Part shown: positions 22,538-33,301 of the stretch, one piece after another
Layout: the number at the start of each line of letters is the position of its first letter
Numbering within the stretch: position 1 is the first letter of the stretch
Source: Clavaria fumosa
Lineage: Eukaryota > Basidiomycota > Agaricomycetes > Agaricales > Clavariaceae
NCBI GenBank assembly: GCA_951802425.1
Contig: OX637798.1
Coordinates: 186,001 to 250,000, forward strand
DNA: 64,000 nucleotides
Direction of reading: 5' to 3'
Notes under the pieces: generated by a model
Databases searched by the model: none
Told to the model about the DNA's origin: nothing
The model's input: only the letters and a program-made list of their open reading frames with translations
Translations under genes and position numbers: made by a program

Positions 22538-23686
22538 ATGACTGACGAAGAAGACAACAGATACGAAGTCCAACTCCAGAAACTCCAGGCGGAGATGGAA
22601 GCGCTGAAGGCGACAAAGGCGCAGAAGGAGAAGGAGGCAGCGGAGCAGAGGAGACAAGAGGAGGAGGCGGAGATGAGACAGAGGGAAGAGGAGGCGGAGC
22701 GGAAATGGAAGGAGGAGGAGGTGGAGACGAGGAGGAAGGAGGAAGAGGCGGGGAAAAGAGCGCGGGAATGGAGGAGGGAATTGGAGGCGGCGCAGGCCAC
22801 GACGAAGATGGTGGCCAGCATGGAGGAGTCGGTGCAGCTCCAGGAGGCGGCGGAGAATGCGCTGTGGGAGCAAAAGGAGGAGGAGGCGCAGAAAAAGCGT
22901 GCAGCGGAGATCACGGAGGCCCAGGGGACCTCGGCCGGAGTAACGTGTGAGTGTTGCTCCCAGAAAAAATTGGTAAGTCTTTCTTTCCTTGCCAGAGACC
23001 ACACTAAACTCCGGTCCAGGAGTGCAAATGGACAGGGCCGGCAAGGACCCGGAGTTGTGACAAGTGCTGGGAGAAGCGGGTTGGGTGCGTGTGGCCAGGG
23101 AAGGTGAAGGGAAAGGGGAAGGGAAAGGACAAAGGAAAGCGGGTTGCGCGTCGGGGGATGAAGTCCAACGCAATGGTGGAGTCGGATTTGGAGTGGAGGT
23201 CGGAGACGGAGGCGGAGGGCGAGCCGGAGGTGGAGGCGAGGTTGGCGAAAAAGCTCCGGGCTGAGGATTATGAGCCGGAGCTAGATCTCCAGTCCGTGAA
23301 TTGGTTCCTCCGGGCCAATGCGGAGAAGAATAATGAAGTCCGGATGCACCGGAACTCAATGGTGAAGGGGCTGGAGGCTGCGATCGGGCAGGTAAGTCTT
23401 TTCCGGGGCATCCACAGAGTTCGGAACTGAACTCTGGCAGCTTGTCCTGGACTTTGTTGAGCACCTCAACATGAACAAGATGATCGTGGAGAGGGATCAG
23501 CTTGCGCAGGATAACCGGATCCTGCGGAGGGTGCTGGAGAGACAAGATCCGGAGATGGCCCAGGTGGTGGAGCAGGAGATCGCGCACTCCCGTCGATCTT
23601 CGTTGGTGGGAGTGCAGCCAGAGACGGGAGATGCGGAGATGGAGGCGGAGGATGCAGAGGGGGAACCGGACTTGGGTCCGGTGTAA
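22538..23686 (+). CDS. Zn(II)2Cys6 / coiled-coil protein antisense to Gypsy pol
   Basis: Three exons: 22538-22972, 23020-23391, 23441-23686. Residues 1-135 form a highly charged Glu/Lys/Arg coiled coil. The exon 1-2 junction recreates a perfect zinc-cluster pattern, C-x2-C-x6-C-x10-C-x2-C-x6-C (CECCSQKKLEC, then SCDKCWEKRVGC), which fixes the intron 22973-23019. A lysine/glycine run (GKGKGKDKGK) follows, then an acidic helical region and a tail ending DLGPV. Introns are 47 and 49 bp. Zn2Cys6 clusters bind DNA in fungal regulators, so nuclear DNA binding is inferred. The stop lies 77 bp from the stop of the Gypsy chromodomain on the other strand, and TCCGG-rich codon use matches that part of the element. 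Similar genes accompany Gypsy elements in many mushrooms, so this is probably an element-borne accessory gene. Confidence 0.8.
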
Positions 23687-23763
23687 ATTATTTCGTATAT
23701 ATTTTTTCTGCGAAATCGGATTTCCGTTGATCGGACTTCGTGTGAACTAAGTCCGAGTGGGGG

Positions 23764-24790
23764 CTAAACTCCGAGTGGTCCGGGTTTGTCAGGGTAAGTG
23801 GAGTGGAAGTCTGCGACAAGGTCCGGGGCGTGCTCAAGCTCCGTGGCAAGCAGCCAGGAGGTCTCTTCATCAGTTCCTTCGGACCCCGTCCACCGGACCA
23901 AGTAGAGTAGCTTACAAGTCTTCCTCTGGTTGTCGTACTTAGAATCCAAAATCTCTGTGATCTCGAATTCCAGTTCTCCGTCAACAACTACAGGTTCTGG
24001 AGGGGGCTGGATCCGGTTCGGAATGGTGTTTGGTGTCGCCAATTCCAGCATTGACACATGGAATACCGGATGTACGGAGCGGAGGGTTTCCAGGAGTCGG
24101 AGCATGAAGGAGCTTCGTCCAGCTTGAGCGATGATCTCGTAAGGTCCGAGCATTTTCTCGCTGAGCTTTTTGGACAGTCAGGTGGTGCGGAAGAATTCCG
24201 CCTTAACGAAAACTTTGTTTCTGACGTGGAAATCGGGGGCCGGAAGATGGTGCCAGTCAGCGGACTTTTGGTACCATTGCTGTGTGGCAAGGATTTGTTG
24301 CTGGAGTTCCTGGTGGAGAGTTTCCAGGTCAGCGACGTATGTCCAGGCATGGGAGGAGGTCATGTCCTGGTCGACTCAGACAGAGATGCTAGGGTGGTAA
24401 CCCTTGTTAGCAAAGAATGGCGAAATTCCGGTCGTCTCGCTTGGAGCATTGTTGTAAGCAAACTCCGCGAGTGGGAGGAGTTCAGACCAATTGTCTTGCT
24501 GATAGTTACAGTAAGACTGGAGATACTGCTCCAGGGTCTGATTTAACCGTTCGGTTTGACCGTCTGCCTCCAGGTGATGTCCGGACGTGAAGTGGAGAGT
24601 CATATTGAGGGCTTTTCCGAGGGAGTGGAAAAAGTGAGAAACAAATTTCGGTCCACGATCGGAGGTTATGTGCAAGGGAACTCTGTGCTTGGAGAAAACA
24701 TGCTGGACGAAAAGTCCGGCAAGGTCCGTCGATGTAACTGTGTCATAGGTCGGAGTATGGGGTGTTGTCAGGCAGTAGTTCATAGAGTGG
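23764..24790 (-). pseudogene. Gypsy integrase core and chromodomain, broken
   Basis: The frame 24864-24376 has STDLAGLFVQHVFSKHRVP, HITSDRGPKFVSHFF (second catalytic Asp) and HHLEADGQTERLNQTLEQYL (catalytic Glu), so the D-E half of the D,D-35-E core is kept. It runs on as FHVRNKVFVKAEFFRTT, then one TGA (about 24165) before LSKKLSEKMLGPYEI and the capsid-proximal region. The C-terminus (24153-23764) is a chromodomain (EFEITEILDSKY, LYLVRWTGSEGTDEETSWLL), which in related elements directs integration to heterochromatin. The N-terminal HHCC domain and the first catalytic Asp region are deleted. Confidence 0.85.
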
Positions 24791-25675
24791 CTTGGCCACT
24801 GTGGCAAATCCCTTGATGAACCATTGGAAGTAATTGAGGAGGCCAATGCCTCGCTGGAGTTCATGTTTGTTTTTCAGGGTGGGCCAATCTGCTATTCCCT
24901 TACATTTTTTGGGCGAGTGATGAATGTTCCCTTCCGAAATTAATAGTCCCAGGAATGTGACTTCAGCCTGCTCAATCTTACACTTTGATTCCCAGATGCA
25001 TAAGTCATTTTGTCAGAGTATGTTGAGCACTTCATGTAGCAAGTGTCGGTGTTCCTCAAGGGTTTCAGTGGCGATTAGGATATCATTGATGTAGACAAAT
25101 ACTTTTCCTGTTTGTAGGAGCCTGTGGAAGATGTAATTCATTCGGCATTGAAAGACTGATGGAGCATTCATGAGGCCAAATTGCATTACATTTGGAAGTA
25201 CTGTCCCGAATGTGGTGATGATGGCAGTGAATTTTTGTGCCCACTTGGCCATTGCAACATTCCAGTACCCCCATTCCACATTGAAAACTGTGAATATCTT
25301 TGCTTTCTTCAGTTCTCCCACTGTTTTGTCAATCCTTGGTAAGGGGTATATGTCTTTTATGCAGTAGGAGTTGAGGTGCTTGTAGTCGATGATAGGCTGA
25401 AGTTTATTGCCTTCGTCCTTGAAAAAGATAGGGCTGACGTAGTCAGATTCTCCCCATTCCAGTCAGCCATTGTCCAGGTTTTCTTTAAGCCAAATTTTTA
25501 GGGCCTCTTCTTCCCTGCAGGTGAGCAGGTAGATTTTAGAACACAAGAATCCAGGGTCATTTTTAAACTTGATCTCATAGTCTATTCCAGGCAGGGACTT
25601 GGGCAATTTTTGTGATGCTTTTCCTGCAAACACTGATGGGTATAAGGCCTTCCAATCTGGTATTGTGGTGTTCAT
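24780..25675 (-). pseudogene. Gypsy reverse transcriptase with two catalytic Asp lost
   Basis: Reading minus from 25675: YEIKFKNDPGFLCSKIYLL, a TGA after KENLDNG, then LEWGESDYVSPIFFKD, PIIDYKHLNSYCIKDIYPLP, the palm motif as FTVFNVEWGYW (normally a D where N is) and FVYINDILIAT (normally Y-x-D-D). Both changes are GAT to AAT after a C, i.e. CG to CA. The thumb, HELQRGIGLLNYFQWFIKGF then VAKPLYELLPDNTP, stops at about 24760, where the frame jumps straight into integrase. The enzyme cannot be active. Confidence 0.85.
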
Positions 25676-25738
25676 GGCTGTGAGTATGTTTCTGAAACTA
25701 TGGCCATAATTGACAATATGGCATTCCCTGTTCTTGCA

Positions 25739-26227
25739 TCAGTCAAAGCAGACAAGTTTCTCATGCCATTGGATCCTTGGGTTGTGGTATCGAAGCCAGT
25801 CATGTCCCAAGACTGTGCAGTGTCCACTAACTTGGCCCAGTAGGAACTGCTTGATTTCCACATGTCCTCCAACATTTAGGCAGAGAGTTACTGAATGCTT
25901 GAGTGCTCCATTGGCATTTGTGGTTCCGTCAATGTTCTTGAAGACCACTGGGGTCTCAAGCCATGTAAGGTTCATTTTTTTGTTGAGTGCCCATCCCAGG
26001 TCCATTACCGACATGGTACAGCCAGAGTCAATGAGCAACTTGATTTTGTGGGTTTCTCTTGTATCCAAGGTAGTGACATGTCCTTTCACATCCAGTTGCT
26101 GTTCCCCTCCTTCTCCATATGTGGTCTTTGGGTCGGATTCCCAATCCACATGGTCCCTATACCCAGGGAGCTTCTTAGTGGTGAGGTCCTTGAGGGTGTG
26201 CTTGGCCCTCTCAGCCTCTTTTGACAA
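25739..26227 (-). pseudogene. Gypsy aspartic protease domain
   Basis: An open 162-codon frame contains KIKLLIDSGCTMSVMD, the D-S-G active site of retroviral-type proteases, followed by VTLCLNVGGHVEIKQFLLG and VLGHDWLRYHNPRIQW, the usual flap and C-terminal motifs. The domain itself looks intact, but it is separated from Gag and RT by stops and frameshifts. Its role would have been Gag-Pol maturation. Confidence 0.85.
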
Positions 26228-26396
26228 AGGAAATATCAGAATTTCATTGGCAGTTGTTTTTACAAGGTGGCGGCAGCTGGGAACAATATATACGGATCCT
26301 GCGTTAGCACTTATGCAGATCCCTCACAAAAATCCTGCTGCTCTTCATTTGTCGTCGCAGTTGTTGAGGGTCCAGGGCCCAGAGTTTGCAGTCGTC

Positions 26397-27591
26397 TCAT
26401 GATCTGCAGCTTGTCTTGAAGCTGTGCGATTCAGTTCTCCATTTCCTCAAAGTCATTCTGTACAGCACTTGTGCTTGCATAAGAGGGATTGAATGACGTA
26501 AGGGAGGTTGGGTGTGAAGTGGGGTAGGCAGTGATGGGGTAAGGGGAAAACACGGGTGGTGTATAATATCCAGGGGGGGAACGCATTTCGAATGTGCTGC
26601 CGGTTCGGGCTTGCTGACGGGAGACAGGGTGACGTTGCGGTGGTTTGGGGCATAGCTGTGTGGGGTGGCCAACTTGTCCACAATTGTAGCAGATTAAAGG
26701 GCAGCAAGGCCCCGTGCCTCGACTGGTGTCCATTGGTGTTCCTTGCCTAGTCCCAGGTGGGGCTGGTTTATTCCACTGCACAGCTGGGGTCACCTGCTGC
26801 TGTCGCTGAGGTTGGGGTTGCCACTGTCTTTGTTGTGGTTGTTGTTGTTGTTGTCACTGGGCAGGCGCCGGGCCCCACTGGCCAGGCCCTTCCCAGACAA
26901 CCTGTGGTTGCCACTGTGGCGAATGCCAGAAATAATTCTGTGGAGGCACTTGCTGCCTTGGCTGGTTCCAGGCAGGTTGGGTGCCTGTCTGCCCTTGCAT
27001 CTCTCTTTGGACAGCAGTGTGCAATTGATGTTGTCAGTCCAATTGTACCGCAAGTACTCGGAAGGCTTGGTAGTCTGCCAGCTGATCTGCGGAAGCCAAG
27101 ATCTTCTCCATCAGTTTCAGGTGCGCGGCTTGCATTAACAATGCATGGATGACATTCCAATGCATTTCTTCATCATATCCGGCTCAGTTCATCAATGTTT
27201 CAAACCTTTGAAAGAATTGCACAGTGTCCATTTGTACTTGTTTGAATCTGTTCAGCTCGTGTACAGCCAACACTTGGTCTTTGATGGGGGCAAATGCCTC
27301 CCTCATTCTCACTTCAAAGGTGGCCCAGATGATGTTTTCCCCTCCTTCGTCTAGTACCACTGTAGCTGCCTGGTTCGCCCATTCGGCAGCATAGCCATCG
27401 GTCATGTTGCTCAAGGTAAATACTACCTTGAGGAAATTGGTCAGGTATTTAGCAGCATTCACCTGGAATTCCAGGTGGAGGTTCCTGAGAAAAGTCTGGA
27501 ATTCTTCCCTTTTTTCAGAGTACGGGTGATCTTCAACATGAGCGTGGGGGGCATGGCTACAGGTGCAGGTGTGGGGGCAATGTCAGCCATA
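26397..27591 (-). pseudogene. Gypsy Gag, broken by frameshift and stops
   Basis: A start MADIAPTPAPVAMPPTLML (about 27584) meets a frameshift in an A run near 27505, then AEWANQAATVVLDEGGENII and FFQRFETLMN. Three in-frame TGA stops follow (before AGYDEEMHW, before QHQLHTA, before QQQQ), each where CGA is a plausible ancestor. A Gln-rich linker leads to one CCHC knuckle, CYNCGQVGHPTQLC (C-x2-C-x4-H-x4-C), about 26693. Gag would build the particle and bind element RNA. Confidence 0.8.
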
Positions 27592-27595
27592 TCAT

Positions 27596-27997
27596 TTAGT
27601 TGAGTTCTTCAAGGTAAACTTGTGGGGGGTCTTGGAAAATGTCTACTCGCAAACGGTCTTGCAATCTCAAGAAGGTGAGGTTGGTCTGTACCTTGGTGGA
27701 GTGATGGGTGGGAAATATGTCCTCGGTTTGTGTTCCAATGGACAAGTGTGTGGGTTCTTCAAGTTCTTCAAGGGTGCTTTGATAGTTGCTCTCTTCTTCA
27801 GGGAGGTCTTCCTCTTCAGCCAAGAACAGCTGGGCTTCTAGTAGGTACACTTCTTTGGCTGCAATTTCTGACAGCGAGGCCAGTAGCTGGTTTCGGAAAG
27901 TGCACCACTCAGGTAGGTGCACGATTGACAGTGGGTTGTTTGTACTTGGGTCTCTTGGTACACAAATTCTTCTGGTGGCAAAATGATATCTTGGCAC
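27596..27997 (-). pseudogene. Small frame upstream of Gypsy Gag
   Basis: A 133-codon minus frame (begins MPRYHFATRRICVPRDP, ends YLEELN) lies directly before the Gag start, 9 bp apart. It is acidic in the middle (AEEEDLPEEESNYQSTLEEL) and has no recognised domain. Position suggests a leader-encoded N-terminal Gag or accessory frame. It is open throughout, in contrast to the rest of the element. Confidence 0.5.
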
Positions 27998-28200
27998 TAC
28001 TTGCGCTGCTTCAGATTGTCTTGGATATAAGAATCGCTCATAGGTTCTCGATTGTGGTGTGTTCAGTGGGGTCAGCTGTTCAAAGTCAGTCTCTTGGTCC
28101 AGTCCTTGGAGGGCTCTATGCCTTTCACTCCATTTGTATGCTGTCCAGTAGTGTGCCAGTGCTTCTTCTCGAAATACGCAAGCCTTGCTTCAGCTCAGGC

Positions 28201-29557
28201 AGGGGTGGGGTGCCTAGGTCCATGAGGAGGTAGGCGGGGGAGAGGTTGTTACTTGTCAACAACTGTCAATCTGACTCCCAAATATTCGAGGGACTTAGGT
28301 TGAAAGTCAGCCGAATGGGAGCAAAGTGAGAATGTGATAGGGAGTAACAACCTAGGGAGGGTTGTTACAAGACTAGTTACTTATATACTGCACAGAGGTG
28401 AGTCATAACGAGTCGAAGAGGAGGCATGTAGTACATGTGGAGGGGGCACAGCCTGTCATGAGTCATACATGATGGAATGAAGAGGAAGCATGTAGTACAT
28501 GCGGAGGGGGCACAGCCCATCATGAGTCATACGTGATGGAATAGAAGGGGTGCAGCATGGGGTGTGTGATATATGGGAAAGGGGGTGTCCGCATGGTGTG
28601 AAGAAAGGAAAAGGGGGGGTGTGATGTGTGTAGGGGGGAATCATGGGATCACAACTCTTACAGAATGGATTTGAGATATTCACTACAAAGTACTACTGTG
28701 CTTAGTCAGGTACTCAGTCACACCCTGTAGTCAGTCAACCTTGAATTACATGTCTGGCATGGCCTTGCTGCCCTCATTTATGGCCAGATTTGATTGACAA
28801 TAGACATACCTAAAATATGAATACCATACAAGCTATAGTGACTACTATTAACATTGCACATCATTGCCATTTTTGTCAGTCAAGACCAATTTGTGCAAAA
28901 CAAGGGTAGAGCAACTTGCCAGGCATTGATTGCGCATTTTGATTGAACAACATCCCATAATTTGTGTTCACACATAACTACAGATGTACTAGAGATGATT
29001 TAACTCCAAAAGAAAGCTGAGAAGTGGTTGTATCATGTAGAATATCAAGTATGACCGACTTCCTGGTTAGGGCCAAAAATGGACACTCAGTGATTAATTT
29101 CACTCCTATAAAATATATGACCTATAAAGTACTATTGACACTACATACATACCTTCTCAAGAGGCATGCCCATCACCCTGAAATGATATTTTATTTGTAA
29201 CTTTGAAGTGGCAAGAGAACAACACCCAAATATTTAGTGTGACCAAGTACTGGGTCATGCACAGTACAGTACTTTGTAGGGTTGAGAAATAAGGTTAAAA
29301 CTTTTCACATGCCAAAAGAGGAGCTCAGAAGTCAAGTAGTGAGAAGGGAATCATGAATTAGTAGTAGTAGTAGAATTCATTGACTTCTACTGGTCTTCAG
29401 AACTCGACGCCGGAACTCGGCGCCGTATCGTAAACGCGTGGTTATCACGTGACTGCGGACCACTTCCTATTGCCGATTCCAAATTGACCGCTTCTTCACC
29501 TCTCCCCCGCAACAGCTGTATCGTGCAAATTCAGTCGAACTCAATCGCCAAATAGCC
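28201..29557. other. Gene-free stretch with LTR-like and tandem repeats
   Basis: 28240-28380 carries an inverted AGGTTGTTACT pair and probably belongs to the Gypsy 5' end. 28415-28542 is a two-copy tandem repeat. 28700-29400 is AT-rich with no gene. 29400-29557 becomes CG-rich (two GGCGCCG-like motifs, ACGCGTGGTTATCACGTGAC) and is the likely promoter of the SAP-domain gene; a CACGTG E-box lies at 29445-29450. Confidence 0.35.
28415..28542. repeat. Two-copy 64-bp tandem repeat
   Basis: 28415-28478 and 28479-28542 are near-identical copies starting GAAGAGGARGCATGTAG and ending GATGGAAT, differing at a few transition sites. Confidence 0.85.
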
Positions 29558-32500
29558 ATGTCATCGTATGAAGAGTACTACGAAAGTCTCACTAAACTCA
29601 AACGCCCCGCTCTCCAGCGCAAAGCAAAGGTATCTCTCGCGTTGTCCCCCGAGCCGTGAGCAACGAGTCCACTCATTGTCTTCAGCAATTCGGTGTCAAG
29701 CCAAATGCTACGTCGCAGGAGATTATCAGATATCTGATGGAGAAATGGGTGGTGCAAGGTTTAGACAGTCCTCCGAAGAAATCACGAACACAACATGTGC
29801 CGCAGATGTGAGCATTCTGCTGTCCTGCATAGCAAATTCTCTGTTTTTACAGTTGGCACAGAATCGGCGTAAAGGAAGAGGAACCGCAGGCACTTCCGTC
29901 AATCCTGCAGATGCCACCAGTACCACAAGTGCTAGAGGTCGTTAATCCAAAGGAAGAACCACTTTCTGAACTCAACGCATCACAGCCACATACTGCCGCT
30001 CTTTCTGAGCAGTACATGGAGTATAAGAATGATCTTACTCAACTCAACCACCTCGCACTCCGGCGCAAGGCGAAGGTATTTCATGTTACTTCCTGAGTCG
30101 AAGCGGCGAGCTTACTCTGTCTTCGTCACATCTTTAGAATTGCGGAATACCACAATGTGGCGTCAATGCTAATGCACCATCTGAGAAGATCATCGAACAT
30201 CTGATGGAGATATGGGTGTTACACGGTCAAGGTGGTCTACAGAGGCAGCCACAAGTCATGCCACAATACGCGTCGCAGATGCGAGTGCTCCGCCATCTTT
30301 CATTGTGAATGTCCTGTTTTGACGGTTGACATAGAGCCTGCGTAGAGGAAGCTTCACCACGAGAACCTCAGGCAGCACACGATGCTCCTACTCTACCCGA
30401 CCATTGCGTAAGCAATCGACCTTCACCAACACTCTCGGCGCTAGGAAGTAGACTGCCTCCAATTCCTGAATGTATCGAGGAAGACCAGGCATCAGAAGTG
30501 TGAGTGATCCATCGTCCCACTACAGATGATTGTCCCTGGCTTCTAATGCTTGACACAGAATTGGCGTGAATAACGTGTCTTCGCCGTCCGAACCACAGGA
30601 AATCCCTCGCAAGGTTCGTCCTATGCCTCGTCGATATCGGCAGGCGCAAGCAAGCGGCGCGCCCACGCCTACGCACGACGCACGGACTACACCTCCATCC
30701 GTAGTCGTTGTAAGAAATCAACAAGCCGCTGAAATGTGAATGGAGCTCGGTTCTTCCTTGATAATGTTCTATTTTTGATCTTTGACGGTTGGTACAGAAG
30801 TGGCAAACAGCCTGAGGCTCTTTTGTCGGCGCTAGAGCCGCGAGCGGAACTTGCTCCGCAAATTCCACAGGCATCATCTCGACCGATTCGGCCTTTGCGG
30901 CCTTTGCCCCGCCGGCACCGTCAGCTAAATGCGGAGCATGCGCCCGTTAGTACTCCCGCTTTGCTCGACCTCCACGTGTATTTCGAAAATACCGGGTCGC
31001 AAGCTGAGGCCGAAGACTACACCAGTGTTGCCACCAGCGTCGTTAGCGACGGATCACTGTCAGACCAGCCACAGGCGGAGCAGCAGCCGCTTGAATTGTG
31101 AGTGCCTCACCGTTCTCCATTTCGAATGCTGTTGTTGACCGTCCACGGTTGACGCAGAGCCGGTATGAAGCGAAAGCCGTCTACACAATTGTCAGACTCT
31201 CAGACGCGACGACCTCCACCGCAGTTATCACCAGTTGTGCAGCAGCAGAGTCGTGAGACACCTACTCCGGCACCAACATTTCAAGAACCATCTCCAGAGC
31301 CAGAGCAAAGTGCCTCCAACGAGTGCGCTCGGTCTGAGCGCGGTGAGGTCGAAGTCGAAGACGAAGTCGTAGAGTGCAGCAATCTAAAGCGCGTAGTTTA
31401 TGAAAACGCGAGCCACATGTGAGTCCGGCAGGCTTTGAAAGTTAGTCCATTTTTAACTCTCGCCAGTTGGCACAGGGTTGGCGTCAAGAGGAAGGCATCT
31501 CTGTTGTCTTCCCAATGGATATCACCACCAGCGCTGCAAGCATCGTCACCAGAACCGCCGGCACTCCGTTTTTATCGCCACCTGCCTCGTAGAAGTCACC
31601 AGCGGCAGTCTGCAGACGGTGGGTCAGACGTACCTTCTGCAGGTTCACTTGGTTCTTTGAAAGGGCTAGGAACGAATGTTCTTGGCCTTTTCGATGAACC
31701 CCAGGGTGAGTCAAGTGGTGAGCTTGGGGACGGCAATCATCTACCCGGCCTATCTGCAACCACCGTTCGGAACCGGAGCGGTTCACAAGTCCCTTTCCTC
31801 CCCGATTATTCTGTGCCAAATAATGCGAAGAGACGTCGTATCGGATACCTGGGTCTGTATTAAAAATTCAATTCTTGACCGTCAAATTCATCAATTGATA
31901 TCATTTGATACAGACTATGCGCCGTTCGAGATTGTGAATGTGGAGGGAGCATGGAATTCTGGCTCTGCGTCCCCCACTGTGATTTTGCATAGTGTTTCGT
32001 GCGACCTGTCACCCGAATGGGAGACTCCCCAGCATAGCTTTGCTTCACTCGATGAAGAAGACGACGAGGAACGGCGGCTGATCAATCGGACATTCATCAA
32101 TGAAGAGGACGAGGAGCATCGGGTGATTGACAAGACTCTCATTGACCTCAGCACCAACATGACTGGACAAGCCGCACGGTTTTACAAGACCATCGACGAG
32201 GCCGATAAGCGAAACGCGCAGGCCAAACGCGTCATCAAGCAAATCAGGACTGTCAATCGGACAATGGATGCGGAGGAATATCGGCTCACGAGGATGCTGA
32301 ACTACGTCTCGTTTTACGAGCCGAAGGGTCCACAGTGGACGGATGATCAGATGTGGAATACTGCCTATGGCAATATAAGCTCGGACCGAACCTCAAATCC
32401 TGAGACCTCGTCATCAGAGTTACCCACACGACCTGACTCTGGTCGTCGGCCTTTGTGAGCTCGAGCAACGTTTCATGAAGTCAGCTGATGAGTTGAACTT

Positions 32501-33301
32501 AATTCTTTAGTAGACCACCAGACCTTGGACGTCCAGGTTTTACTCCGAGTCCTGAACCCTCGGATAGAGGGAATGTGGGACTATCGAGGTTCGTCGCGCT
32601 GTGCGACTGCTGTGAGAAGGAGTCAACTAAGTAATATTCGTTACTCCCAGCGAGCGCCGTCGATTTGACATCGATGACCCCGGTGGTGAGGCAGGACCAT
32701 CAATCCTTGAAACAGCGAGACGCCACAGGTATGTGTCATCTGACAAAGTGTGGATGATTTGTCAGACTGAGTAACCGTTTCTCCCACCAGGATAGGTCGC
32801 CGGTCTGACAATGACTATATCGACAGCGACTCAGGCAAGGAGATGGTGGCTCCACCCAAGGTTGTCGTGCTGTTCATTGGTGATCGATTTCAGAAGGATC
32901 AGGTGATCCGGGTATGTCATTGGCAAGGCGACGCTGCTGACGTTTGAGTAAACCCACAGTTGGACCTGGTTGGCGAGATAACGAACCGACTACTGGGTGA
33001 CTGCGCTGAAAGTCTATCTCTGCAATCACGCGGACGTGCACCCAGCACCAGACTCATCTTGGAACAAGCAACTGACTTAGGCACTCCGAGCGAGCATCAA
33101 ATCGCCAGCCTGTTGGTGATGCAGCACGCCGCCCAGTTGACCAACGTTCGCAGGAACTGTTCACCCCCGGTGTTTGGCCTCCCTTACACCTCAGGGGTGG
33201 TACTCCACCCCAGGGATCTCTTGGTCAGCCACTGCGGAGGGTTCGCGCCTCTGCTGGTCGAGCAGCCAGCGAGGTTCAACACCATCGTCGGGCACGGGTG
33301 A
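29558..33301 (+). CDS. SAP-domain protein with repeated exon modules, 14 exons, about 996 aa
   Basis: Exons: 29558-29629, 29686-29807, 29862-30075, 30138-30280, 30335-30499, 30559-30735, 30798-31097, 31158-31418, 31476-31852, 31914-32454, 32511-32588, 32651-32728, 32791-32911, 32960-33301; together they keep one frame. Two N-terminal SAP (helix-extension-helix) domains are split by introns at the same place: LTKLKRPALQRKAK|QFGVKP and LTQLNHLALRRKAK|NCGIPQ, each ending IIRYLMEKW / IIEHLMEIW. SAP domains bind AT-rich DNA, so a nuclear role is inferred. Exons 3 and 5-9 begin with an xGVK-type motif at a phase-2 junction and their introns look alike. The middle is Pro/Ser/Gln-rich; an acidic part and PPKVVVLFIGDRFQKDQVIR lie near the C-terminus. 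Intron 4 has a GC donor; the exon 9 end is the least certain splice site. Confidence 0.75.

Larger units (their letters stand above)
23764..28200 (-). mobile_element. Decayed, chimeric Ty3/Gypsy retrotransposon with chromodomain
   Basis: Minus-strand order: N-terminal Gag frame (27997-27596), Gag capsid (27462-), CCHC knuckle (about 26700), aspartic protease (26227-25739), reverse transcriptase (25675-24780), integrase core (24790-24170) and chromodomain (24153-23764). RNase H and the integrase HHCC domain are missing. At least five in-frame TGA stops and several frameshifts are present. Sequence right of about 24.85 kb is AT-rich and CG-poor while the integrase/chromodomain part is TCCGG-rich. 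A 12-bp inverted pair (AGGTTGTTACT at 28242, AGTAACAACCT at 28341) lies where the 5' LTR is expected, but intact LTRs were not found. Confidence 0.8.

Noticed and set aside
22403..23587. 394-codon minus-strand frame opposite the Zn2Cys6 gene
   Set aside because: Pro/Leu/Arg-rich shadow of the purine-rich coiled-coil sequence; the plus-strand gene has splice sites and a zinc cluster.
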